The notes beneath the pieces were generated by a model that worked only from the letters and a program-made list of their open reading frames with translations, was not told where the DNA came from and ran no database searches. From JAJEFO01 sp965208685 (GTDB lineage: Bacteria; Pseudomonadota; Alphaproteobacteria; Rhodobacterales; Rhodobacteraceae), in NCBI GenBank assembly GCA_965208685.1, contig CBDBPL010000007.1, positions 2,108,001-2,172,000 on the forward strand: 64,000 nucleotides of DNA, given 5' to 3'. The position numbers and the translations under genes are program-made. Below, in pieces: positions 1 to 6,241 of this stretch; position 1 is the stretch's first letter, and each line of letters starts with the position of its first letter.

Positions 1-164
1 CGGCCTCTCAGCCCGCTCTCCTTGACCTGCTCGACGGCCCAGTCGCGACCCTTCTCGATCAGCGCGGCGGTTCCGTCCCAGTGTCCGCGCGCCTTCGCCC
101 CGGCCAGCGTCCGATCGTGCATGCCGTATAGGTTCGTGAATATGCGGTCCCTGTCCTCAAGCAT
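1..164 (-). CDS. nuoF: NADH-quinone oxidoreductase subunit F (NuoF), N-terminal part
   Basis: This is the 5' end of the complex I subunit that carries the FMN and the N3 4Fe-4S cluster and accepts electrons from NADH. Only about 54 codons are in the window; the gene continues past the left edge. The visible N-terminus contains DRDRIFTNLYGMHDR followed by ARGHWDGT and the run up to SGLRG, which is the standard alphaproteobacterial NuoF opening before the glycine-rich NADH site. The ATG at 164 follows an AGGA-like sequence at rather long spacing. It is the last visible gene of the nuo operon on this strand, downstream of nuoE and a DUF5337-like gene. Confidence 0.93.
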   Translation of the reverse strand, partial: MLEDRDRIFTNLYGMHDRTLAGAKARGHWDGTAALIEKGRDWAVEQVKESGLRG

Positions 165-198
165 TTGCCCATTCCGTCCTGCAGCTGGCCGTCAAGCG

Positions 199-408
199 TC
201 AGCGCATCTTGCGCCGCTTGCGCCAAATCTGCCATGTCACGATTAGCGCCCAGAGAAAACCCGCAAGGGCGAACAGGTCGACCAGAAACGCGTATCGACC
301 AGGCAGCCCAAGCCAGTCACCTGCCGACTGGGCCACGAACCAAAGGATCATCGTAAGTGCAATGACGAGCGCGACGATGCGCCCTTGACGCGCAAGCACC
401 CGATCCAT
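199..408 (-). CDS. DUF5337-like small membrane protein in the nuo operon
   Basis: A 69-residue protein starting at MDRVLARQGR, with two hydrophobic segments (about residues 11-28 and 38-58) and a strongly basic C-terminus (WRKRRKMR), so probably an inner-membrane protein with two spans. Rhodobacterales commonly carry a short DUF5337 protein between nuoE and nuoF, and size, position and topology fit that family. Its function is unknown; a role linked to complex I is only inferred from position. A longer reading frame upstream (to 525) has low-complexity content and I do not use it. The start lies 35 nt before nuoF. Confidence 0.7.
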   Translation of the reverse strand: MDRVLARQGRIVALVIALTMILWFVAQSAGDWLGLPGRYAFLVDLFALAGFLWALIVTWQIWRKRRKMR

Positions 409-592
409 GTCATGGCCCTCAGTCACGGCCAGCCGACATGGTCTTGGGGGGCGTCTTGACCAGCTGGACATCTGCGCAACGTGGCAGACCTGGCAGCGAA
501 AACTGAAGCCCCGCGGCAATGACATGCCAGCGCCGGCTTCCTGATGACGTCAGCACGGCCAAATCCAATGCTGCGGGCAGGCTCGCGCATGT

Positions 593-1270
593 CTAGGTCC
601 CGTCGATGCGTTTGACCGTGTCGCTCAACGTGACCGCGAGATGAGCGCTCGCGTTGTGCCTTTGCCTCTCGCCCTGCGGCACATCAAGGCTGGTGAGCCC
701 CGAAATCGGCTCCGAGGCGAAGCGGCCGTTTTGCGGACCAGGCACCGGAACCTTGCCGTCGGCGAATTCGTCCAAGATCTCCGCCAGACGCTCGACGGTC
801 AGGTCTTCATAATAGTCCTTGCCGATCTGCGCCATCGGCGCATTCGAACAGGCTCCGAGGCACTCGACTTCCTCCCAGGAGAACTTCCCGTCCTCGGAAA
901 CCTTGTGCGGGAACTCGGCAATCTTCTTCTTGCAGACCGCGATCAGGTCTTCGGCTCCGCAGATCATGCAGGAGGTCGTGCCGCAGACCTGAACATGGGC
1001 AACGCTTCCGACCGGCTGCAACTGGAACATGAAATAGAAGGTCGCAACCTCGAGCGCCCGGATGTAGGCCAGGTCCAGCGTCGCCGCAACATGTTCGATC
1101 GCAGCGCGGCTGAGCCAGCCCTCCTGCTCCTGCGCGCGCCAGAGAAGCGGGATGATGGCGCTGGCCTGTCTCCCTTCCGGGAATTTCGCGATCTGGCGTT
1201 CCGCCCAGGCCTGGTTTGCAGGCGTGAAGGCAAAGCTCTCCGGCTGTTCGGCGTGAAGGCGACGCAGCAT
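593..1270 (-). CDS. nuoE: NADH-quinone oxidoreductase subunit E (NuoE)
   Basis: The 24-kDa-type subunit of complex I, a thioredoxin-like 2Fe-2S protein in the peripheral NADH-oxidising module with NuoF. The 225-residue product has all four cluster ligands, C96, C101, C137 and C141, in the family spacing CxxxxC and CxxxC, within VQVCGTTSC and ECLGACSNAP. The C-terminal 60 residues after the domain are a low-complexity tail, as often seen in alphaproteobacterial NuoE. It follows nuoD by 81 nt in the same operon. Confidence 0.95.
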   Translation of the reverse strand: MLRRLHAEQPESFAFTPANQAWAERQIAKFPEGRQASAIIPLLWRAQEQEGWLSRAAIEHVAATLDLAYIRALEVATFYFMFQLQPVGSVAHVQVCGTTSCMICGAEDLIAVCKKKIAEFPHKVSEDGKFSWEEVECLGACSNAPMAQIGKDYYEDLTVERLAEILDEFADGKVPVPGPQNGRFASEPISGLTSLDVPQGERQRHNASAHLAVTLSDTVKRIDGT

Positions 1271-1351
1271 CAGTTCCTCACTTCGTTCGCGAAGGCCGGA
1301 TCTTCACGGCCTGATCCTGTCTGCGAGGGACGAACGCCAGGGATGTACCCG

Positions 1352-2563
1352 TCATCGGTCCACCTCCCCGAACACGATGTCCATCGTTCCAATGATGGCG
1401 GACACGTCCGCCAGCATGTGCCCCTTCGATACATGGTCCATGGCCTGAAGATGCAGGTATCCCGGCGCCCGGATCTTCGCGCGATAGGGCCTGTTGGTGC
1501 CGTCGGCCACAAGGTAGACTCCAAACTCGCCCTTGGGGGCCTCGACGGCGGCATAAACCTCGCCCTCAGGCACACGGAATCCCTCGGTGTACAGCTTGAA
1601 ATGGTGAATCAATGCTTCCATCGAAGTCTTCATGTCTCCCCGCGAAGGAGGTGTCAGCTTCCCCCGCGCAAGCACTTCGCCCGGTTCCGCCCGCAGCTTT
1701 TCGCATGCCTGCTTGATGATCTTCAGGCTCTCGCGCATTTCGGCCATGCGGCAAAGATACCGGTCAAAGCAATCGCCGTTCTTTCCCACGGGAATCTGGA
1801 ATTCGAACTCGTCATAGCACTCGTAGGGCTGCGACCGCCGGAGATCCCATGCCATGCCGGAGCCGCGCACCATTACCCCAGAGAATCCCCAGTCCAGGGC
1901 TTCCTGTTCGGAAACGATGCAGATGTCGACGTTCCGCTGCTTGAATATCCGGTTTTCCGTAAGGAGGCCGTCTATGTCGTCAAGCGCTTTCGGAAACGCC
2001 TCCGCCCACTCGCCAATGTCGTCGATGAGTTCCGGCGGAAGGTCTTGATGCACGCCGCCAGGACGAAAGTAGGCGGCATGCAGCCGCGCCCCGCAAGCGC
2101 GTTCATAGAACACCATGAGCTTCTCACGTTCCTCGAACCCCCAGAGCGGCGGGGTCAGGGCCCCGACATCCAGTGCCTGCGTCGTCACGTTCAACAGGTG
2201 GTTCAGGATGCGCCCGATCTCCGAATACAGGACTCGGATCAACGACGCCCGGCGCGGAATCTCGGTGTCGGTCAGCCTTTCGATCGCGAGGCACCATGCA
2301 TGTTCCTGGTTCATCGGCGCCACATAGTCCAGCCTGTCGAAATACGGCAGGTTCTGCAGGTAGGTGCGGCTCTCCATCAACTTCTCGGTGCCGCGATGAA
2401 GCAGGCCGATATGCGGGTCGCAGCGCTCGACGATTTCGCCGTCAAGCTCCAGCACCAGCCGCAGGACGCCGTGGGCAGCTGGGTGTTGCGGCCCGAAATT
2501 GATGTTGAAGTTCCGGAGCTTCTTCTCGCCGGCCAGGGCATCGTCGAGCTTGCCGTCCATCAT
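1352..2563 (-). CDS. nuoD: NADH-quinone oxidoreductase subunit D (NuoD)
   Basis: The 49-kDa-type subunit of complex I, which with NuoB lines the quinone-binding cavity; it is related to the large subunit of NiFe hydrogenases. The 403-residue length is standard. It opens with the conserved NFNINFGPQHPAAHGVLR region near residue 20 and ends with HVSKGHMLADVSAIIGTMDIVFGEVDR, both diagnostic. Two consecutive ATG codons (2563 and 2560) are possible starts. The gene is separate from nuoC here, not fused as in some enterobacteria. Confidence 0.96.
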   Translation of the reverse strand: MMDGKLDDALAGEKKLRNFNINFGPQHPAAHGVLRLVLELDGEIVERCDPHIGLLHRGTEKLMESRTYLQNLPYFDRLDYVAPMNQEHAWCLAIERLTDTEIPRRASLIRVLYSEIGRILNHLLNVTTQALDVGALTPPLWGFEEREKLMVFYERACGARLHAAYFRPGGVHQDLPPELIDDIGEWAEAFPKALDDIDGLLTENRIFKQRNVDICIVSEQEALDWGFSGVMVRGSGMAWDLRRSQPYECYDEFEFQIPVGKNGDCFDRYLCRMAEMRESLKIIKQACEKLRAEPGEVLARGKLTPPSRGDMKTSMEALIHHFKLYTEGFRVPEGEVYAAVEAPKGEFGVYLVADGTNRPYRAKIRAPGYLHLQAMDHVSKGHMLADVSAIIGTMDIVFGEVDR

Positions 2564-2703
2564 TCCGCCCTCCCCGGCCGTTCAGGCAAATTGCCGAAAT
2601 GGCCACGCGTCGCCTCGCCAGTCATGGGCATGCCGGACAGCACGCCAGTGCCGTCAGCCGGCACCTGCCAGGCGCTTGCGATGCAATTCATGCGAAAAGT
2701 CAT
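2560..2703 (-). CDS. Possible small ORF between nuoC and nuoD
   Basis: A 47-codon open frame starting ATG (2703) with MTFRMNCIAS, filling the gap between nuoC and nuoD. Its stop codon overlaps the nuoD start in an ATGATGG arrangement, the kind of overlap seen in translationally coupled operon genes. An AGGA lies about 13 nt upstream of its start. I do not recognise the sequence. It may simply be a chance open frame in high-GC DNA; support comes only from position and overlap. Confidence 0.25.
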   Translation of the reverse strand: MTFRMNCIASAWQVPADGTGVLSGMPMTGEATRGHFGNLPERPGRAE

Positions 2704-2712
2704 GGTCACGGC

Positions 2713-3321
2713 TCAGTCCTTCGCCTCGGCCCGTTCGTCTCCGGGCAGGATGTAGTTCGCTCCCTCCCACGGGGACATGAAATCGAACTGGCGATACTCC
2801 TGCACGAGCTTGACGGGCTCGTAGACGACGCGTTTCAACTCTTCGTCGTGCCGCACCTCGACAAACCCGGTCGTGGGGAAGTCTTTCCGCAGCGGATGAC
2901 CCTGGAACCCGTAGTCGGTAAGGATGCGTCTCAGGTCAGGGTGGCCGGAAAAGAGAATGCCGAACATGTCGAACACCTCACGCTCGAACCAGCCCGCCGA
3001 CGCGTGAACATCCGTCAAGGACGGCACGAACTCATCCTCGCGCACTGCAACCTTCAGGCGAACGCGCCGGTTCTGGTGCATCGAAAGGAGATGATAGACC
3101 ACGTCGAAGCGCGCGTCCCGTTCCGGATAGTCAACGGCAGTGATGTCAACGAGCGTCGTAAACCGGTAGCTCTTGTCCGATTTCAGGAAGTCGACGAAGC
3201 CGACCAGGGATGACACCGCGACCTCGATCGTGAGCTCCCCGAAGGCCACCACGTGCGAGACCACGCTGTCTGGCCGCCTCGCCTCGATCCCGGCTGCAAG
3301 TTCAGTGAGTTCTGCGGACAT
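2713..3321 (-). CDS. nuoC: NADH-quinone oxidoreductase subunit C (NuoC)
   Basis: The 30-kDa-type complex I subunit that joins NuoD and NuoB at the base of the peripheral arm. I take the start at MSAELTELAAGIEARR (3321), 10 nt after nuoB; the open frame continues further upstream but only through nuoB antisense-like sequence. The 202-residue product has the family signature ERExxDMFGIxFxGHPDLRR (WFEREVFDMFGILFSGHPDL) and GHPLRKDFPTTGFVEVR, and ends with the conserved REYRQFDF-like EYRQFDFMSPWEG segment. Confidence 0.95.
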   Translation of the reverse strand: MSAELTELAAGIEARRPDSVVSHVVAFGELTIEVAVSSLVGFVDFLKSDKSYRFTTLVDITAVDYPERDARFDVVYHLLSMHQNRRVRLKVAVREDEFVPSLTDVHASAGWFEREVFDMFGILFSGHPDLRRILTDYGFQGHPLRKDFPTTGFVEVRHDEELKRVVYEPVKLVQEYRQFDFMSPWEGANYILPGDERAEAKD

Positions 3322-3331
3322 CGCCGTCTCC

Positions 3332-3865
3332 TCAGCGCGTGATCGTGCCCGTGCGGCGGATCTTGCGCTGCAACTGAAGGATGCCGTAGAGCAGCGCCTC
3401 CGCGGTCGGCGGGCAGCCCGGAACATAGACATCGACAGGAACGATCCGGTCACAGCCCCGCACAACCGAATAGCTGTAGTGGTAGTAGCCGCCGCCATTT
3501 GCACAGGATCCCATCGAGATCACGTAGCGCGGCTCCGGCATCTGGTCGTAGACCTTGCGCAGCGCGGGAGCCATCTTGTTCGTCAACGTGCCGGCCACGA
3601 TCATCAGGTCCGACTGGCGCGGGCTCGCGCGGGGCGCCGTGCCGAAACGCTCGAGATCATAGCGCGGCATGGACGTGTGCATCATCTCGACGGCGCAGCA
3701 CGCCAACCCGAACGTCATCCAGTGGAGACTTCCGGTTCGCACCCAGTTGATGATGTCCGCAGTGGAGGTGACAAGGAAGCCCTTGTCCTGCAATTGCCTG
3801 TTGAACTCCCGTGCATCGACATCAAGATCAGGACCTGCGGCATTGGGCGACGTGGCAACGCTCAT
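3332..3865 (-). CDS. nuoB: NADH-quinone oxidoreductase subunit B (NuoB)
   Basis: The PSST-type subunit of complex I, which carries cluster N2, the last iron-sulfur centre before quinone. All four ligands are present: C56 and C57 (FGLACCAVEMM), C121 (GSCANGG) and C151 (VPGCPPTAEALLYGI) of 177 residues. Its start codon is only 2 nt from the end of an IscB element, and the ATG overlaps the iscB stop codon (ATGA). The good ribosome-binding site that fits this gene, AGGAGG at 5574-5579, is now on the far side of the 1.7-kb element. Translation is probably coupled to iscB or uses a weak GGGA about 8 nt upstream. Confidence 0.96.
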   Translation of the reverse strand: MSVATSPNAAGPDLDVDAREFNRQLQDKGFLVTSTADIINWVRTGSLHWMTFGLACCAVEMMHTSMPRYDLERFGTAPRASPRQSDLMIVAGTLTNKMAPALRKVYDQMPEPRYVISMGSCANGGGYYHYSYSVVRGCDRIVPVDVYVPGCPPTAEALLYGILQLQRKIRRTGTITR

Positions 3866-5295
3866 CTAATCATCCCGCAGGAAACCCCGTCCTTCAGGGC
3901 GGGGAGGAATGCGGGCTCCCGTGTTCCGTGCATCGTTGCCGTCTCCTTCATCCGTGACGTGTCGACGTGATATCCGTAGCCGTCGCCGCGCTGGACGACG
4001 CGGCAGTGCCGGTGCGAGATCCCCTGCACCGTCCCTTGCGCCGTCTGGACGTTGAAGGAGCCTGTCCGGCGCACCGCGACGCGGCCCACGTGGACACCCC
4101 TCTTCTTGCCCGAGGGCACGGTCGCGCGCACGATGTCGCCCGTGCGGAAGCCGCGCACGGACTTCTCCGCCATCAGGTATCCGACCGGGAAGCCGGACCG
4201 GTCCACGCGGGTCCGCGCATACGAGCCCCGGCCCATGGCCCGGATCGCGAGCACGCCTTGCCTCCAGCCCTTCAGCGCCGGCGTCTCGCCGACGCAGGCG
4301 GCGTCGAGGGCATGCGACTTCGGGATCCCCAGCCGCGTGCGGTTGAACTTCGTCCGCCCGCCCGAGGCGCCGGCGACGGGCAGCCCCGTCCGCTTCAATG
4401 CCTCGAACAGGACGCGGCGGGTGGCGTTGACCGCGGCGGCCGCGGAGAGCGGCGCTTTGGCCTGCGCCAGCACCCTCCGGAGACGTTCCGGATGCCTGGC
4501 CAGAAACGCTTCCACGGGCTGCGCGCCCTTGGCCTGGTTGCAGGACCGACACGCGAGGGCCAGGTTCGAGACCCGGTCGGAGCCGCCCCTTGCCTTCGGA
4601 CGCACGTGGTCGACTTGCAGCGGCGTGTCCGTGGCACCGCAACAGGCGCACGTCCGTCCCCACTTCTCGAGCAGGCATTCCCTGACCTCGTAGCCGGCGA
4701 GGGTCCCCTGCTGGTACTCCGCGCCCGCGATCTCCGGGTTCTCCAGCGCCTGGGTGTCGAACCGGACGACCTCGCACGCGATGGAGGTCACGGGCGCGAG
4801 CCTGCGCAGCCGCTCCGTCCACGAGGCCACGTTGTCGACCCGCGACTGCAGCGAGGGCGGGAGCTTTCTCCCGGAGCGCCTGTTGTCGAACCGCTTCTTG
4901 CGATGGCGCAGGTTCGCCGAGCGTCGCCGTCTCCGGTAACCGGCACGTTGCCGCATCGACCTGCGGACTCTCTCTCCCCTGTGCTCGATCTCGGCCAGGA
5001 ACAGGACCTCGCCGTCCTCCCGCACCAGCGCCAGGCCGGTGGTCTTCGCGCCGGGATCAACCTTCAGCCCGACCTCCTGGGTCTCGCCTCCCACCCGGTC
5101 CCGGAGCCGGATCGTGAAGGGATGGAGCCGCACCACGACGGCGCGTCCCTTCTTCAGGAGCCTTCTCGCCCGGGCCGGGTGGCACGGCATCAGCGGGTCG
5201 CCGCACCGGTCCAGGACGAAGACGCGGCTTGCGCCGCTCTCGGGGTCGCTCGCGCTTCCCCGGTGGCGCCGGCCGAAGCCGGTCTCCCCTCGCAC
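3862..5295 (-). CDS. iscB: RNA-guided endonuclease IscB, copy 1
   Basis: A RuvC-HNH nuclease of the IscB family (Cas9 ancestor), directed by an omega-RNA. Numbering from the chosen GTG (5295): RRXRR-type N-terminus with PLMPCHPARARRLL, RuvC-I DPGAKTTG (D80), an arginine-rich bridge helix, RuvC-II with E175, HNH with CxxC pairs and VDH (H230), RuvC-III SHALDAACVG (D331), and a C-terminal target-motif-binding domain with GFRTGDIVRATVPSGKKRG. All catalytic residues are present. The natural GTG used by copy 2 just before SRVFVLD is GCA here (5230-5232), so the true start is uncertain; the frame is open upstream to 5625. The stop TGA overlaps the nuoB ATG. Confidence 0.88.
   Translation of the reverse strand: MRGETGFGRRHRGSASDPESGASRVFVLDRCGDPLMPCHPARARRLLKKGRAVVVRLHPFTIRLRDRVGGETQEVGLKVDPGAKTTGLALVREDGEVLFLAEIEHRGERVRRSMRQRAGYRRRRRSANLRHRKKRFDNRRSGRKLPPSLQSRVDNVASWTERLRRLAPVTSIACEVVRFDTQALENPEIAGAEYQQGTLAGYEVRECLLEKWGRTCACCGATDTPLQVDHVRPKARGGSDRVSNLALACRSCNQAKGAQPVEAFLARHPERLRRVLAQAKAPLSAAAAVNATRRVLFEALKRTGLPVAGASGGRTKFNRTRLGIPKSHALDAACVGETPALKGWRQGVLAIRAMGRGSYARTRVDRSGFPVGYLMAEKSVRGFRTGDIVRATVPSGKKRGVHVGRVAVRRTGSFNVQTAQGTVQGISHRHCRVVQRGDGYGYHVDTSRMKETATMHGTREPAFLPALKDGVSCGMIR
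3885..3904 (-). repeat. Right-end hairpin of IscB copy 1
   Basis: An 8-bp stem with a 4-base loop and one G-T wobble, CCCCGTCC/TTCA/GGGCGGGG, 17 nt inside the right end. The same structure is at 62863-62882 in copy 2. It lies inside the last codons of iscB. Confidence 0.75.
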
Positions 5296-5324
5296 AACCT
5301 GACCACCCGCATCACGATCCGCCC

Positions 5325-5380
5325 GTTTGCTTCCCGATCGGTCCGCCGGACCGATCGCCGCAAGCGGTTCGGAAACAAAC
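5325..5380 (-). repeat. Palindromic segment present only in IscB copy 1
   Basis: A large inverted structure: outer arms GTTTGCTTCC (5325-5334) and GGAAACAAAC (5371-5380), inner perfect 11-bp arms CGATCGGTCCG (5335-5345) and CGGACCGATCG (5347-5357) with a one-base centre. Copy 2 has a 6-base replacement here, giving a net difference of 51 nt that keeps the reading frame. It falls in the middle of the candidate omega-RNA and is probably an extra RNA stem, or one deleted from copy 2. Confidence 0.75.
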
Positions 5381-5538
5381 CGTGCCCGACCCGGCGTGTC
5401 TGCTGACGAATCTTCAAGAGCCCGGGACTGAGGAAGCATCCCGGGGTTGGTCTTCAACGTACGGTTCAGGGTGGATTGGATGACAGTCTCCTTTCCTGTG
5501 CTGGTCAGCATGGGCTCTCGGAACCTTCGTTCCTCAAG

Positions 5539-5558
5539 CCCCTCCCTTCCGGGAGGGG
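5539..5558 (-). repeat. Left-end hairpin of IscB copy 1
   Basis: Perfect 8-bp stem with a 4-base loop (CCCCTCCC/TTCC/GGGAGGGG on the plus strand). The same stem with a different loop occurs at 61260-61279 in copy 2. Subterminal hairpins of this kind are what TnpA binds in IS200/IS605 elements. Confidence 0.75.
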
Positions 5559-5573
5559 TCGCTGACGGGTTCA

Positions 5574-5579
5574 CCTCCT
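5574..5579 (-). promoter_or_regulatory. Orphaned Shine-Dalgarno sequence of nuoB
   Basis: AGGAGG on the minus strand directly outside the left end of IscB copy 1. If the element (3868-5567) is removed, it sits 8 nt before the nuoB ATG, an ideal spacing. I infer that it is the ancestral nuoB ribosome-binding site, split from its gene by the insertion. Confidence 0.7.
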
Positions 5580-5717
5580 GAGTGCGCGGTTTACCCGCTC
5601 CCCGTGAAGCGTCAACGCGACCCAATGCTGCAACTCACACGTGCATTGCCATGAATCGCGAGCCCGGGCGCATCCTGCGACGAAACGCGGCAACGCCCGG
5701 AACCCCGCGATTCGGGG

Positions 5718-6083
5718 TCACTCCCAGTCCATCGCGCCCTTCTTCCATTCGTAGGCGAATCCGACCGTCAGCACCACCAGGAAAACCATCATAGACCAGA
5801 ACGCTGCGTCTCCCAGGTCGCCGAAAGCGACGGCCCACGGAAACAGGAAGGCAATCTCGAGATCGAAGATGATGAACAGGATGGAAACCAGGTAGAACCT
5901 GACATCGAACTTCATCCGGGCATCGTCAAAGGCGTTGAAACCGCATTCGTACGCGCTGAGCTTCTCCGGGTCGGCATCGCTCGGCGCCAGGACGACGGCC
6001 GCGAGGATCAGGACCATTCCAAGCCCGGTCGCGATCACGAGAAAGACCAGGATCGGCAAGTACTCCCTCAACAGATCTTCCAA
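5718..6083 (-). CDS. nuoA: NADH-quinone oxidoreductase subunit A (NuoA)
   Basis: Small membrane subunit of complex I with three spans (about residues 8-30, 60-82 and 90-112 of 121). It has the conserved loop YECGFNAFDDARMKFDVRFY, including the Cys and acidic residues near the quinone channel. I choose the TTG at 6083 (start LEDLLREYLPIL, read as Met) because GGAGG lies just upstream at 6089-6093 and this gives the normal family length; a longer frame to 6188 lacks similarity. First gene of the operon; the next gene nuoB is displaced by the IscB insertion. Confidence 0.94.
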   Translation of the reverse strand: MEDLLREYLPILVFLVIATGLGMVLILAAVVLAPSDADPEKLSAYECGFNAFDDARMKFDVRFYLVSILFIIFDLEIAFLFPWAVAFGDLGDAAFWSMMVFLVVLTVGFAYEWKKGAMDWE

Positions 6084-6117
6084 GGCAGCCTCCGAATGAA
6101 TTGCCGTCGACGCGCCC

Positions 6118-6146
6118 TCCCTACAGCCCGGGCCGGCCGTGGTCAA
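6118..6146 (-). promoter_or_regulatory. Candidate promoter of the nuo operon
   Basis: TTGACC (6141-6146) and TAGGGA (6118-6123) on the minus strand, 17 nt apart, about 35 nt before the nuoA start codon. The -35 matches the consensus well, the -10 poorly. Only a candidate. Confidence 0.3.
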
Positions 6147-6241
6147 TGTTGAACGGGCGGCGCGGCAGGCGGCATGGCGCGATGCCAAGGCGCCGTGAGC
6201 GCGCAGGATGCATGGCGGTCGGACGCCGAGTGCAGCGGCAT

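Larger units (their letters stand above)
3868..5567 (-). mobile_element. IscB (OMEGA, IS200/IS605-like) element, copy 1, inserted between nuoA and nuoB
   Basis: The ends are set by comparison with the second copy (61251-62899): identity starts at CGTCAGCGAC and ends at GGGATGATT. Subterminal hairpins lie at both ends, as in IS200/IS605 elements: left CCCCTCCC/GGGAGGGG (5539-5558), right CCCCGTCC/GGGCGGGG (3885-3904). It contains only iscB and its leader; there is no Y1 transposase TnpA, so movement would need a TnpA in trans. No target duplication is visible, as expected for this family. The element is 51 nt longer than copy 2 because of one palindromic segment. It lies in the same orientation as the nuo operon, so it is probably read through from nuoA. 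Confidence 0.88.
5233..5583 (-). ncRNA. Candidate omega-RNA region of IscB copy 1, with flank-encoded guide
   Basis: In IscB systems the omega-RNA scaffold is encoded between the left end of the element and iscB, and the guide is copied from host DNA just outside the left end. This 335-nt leader lies in that place and is shared with copy 2 apart from the 51-nt palindromic segment. It holds the left-end hairpin (5539-5558) and a long GC-rich stem (5325-5380). The 16 flanking bases ACTCAGGAGGTGAACC would be the guide. The exact RNA ends cannot be read from sequence. Confidence 0.5.

Noticed and set aside
641..2755. 704-codon open frame on the plus strand.
   Set aside because: Antisense to nuoE and nuoD, which have clear catalytic signatures; the composition is that of a shadow frame in GC-rich DNA.
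3967..5406. Long open frame (479 codons) on the plus strand opposite iscB copy 1, with a matching 462-codon frame opposite copy 2 (61412-62800).
   Set aside because: Both are antisense shadows of iscB. Their agreement simply reflects the near-identity of the two elements; the sequences are Arg/Pro/Ala-rich without motifs.
5296..5625. N-terminal extension of the IscB frame over the element's left end and into host DNA.
   Set aside because: Not conserved in known IscB proteins and overlaps the presumed omega-RNA; in copy 1 it starts outside the element. Kept only as an uncertainty about the true start.
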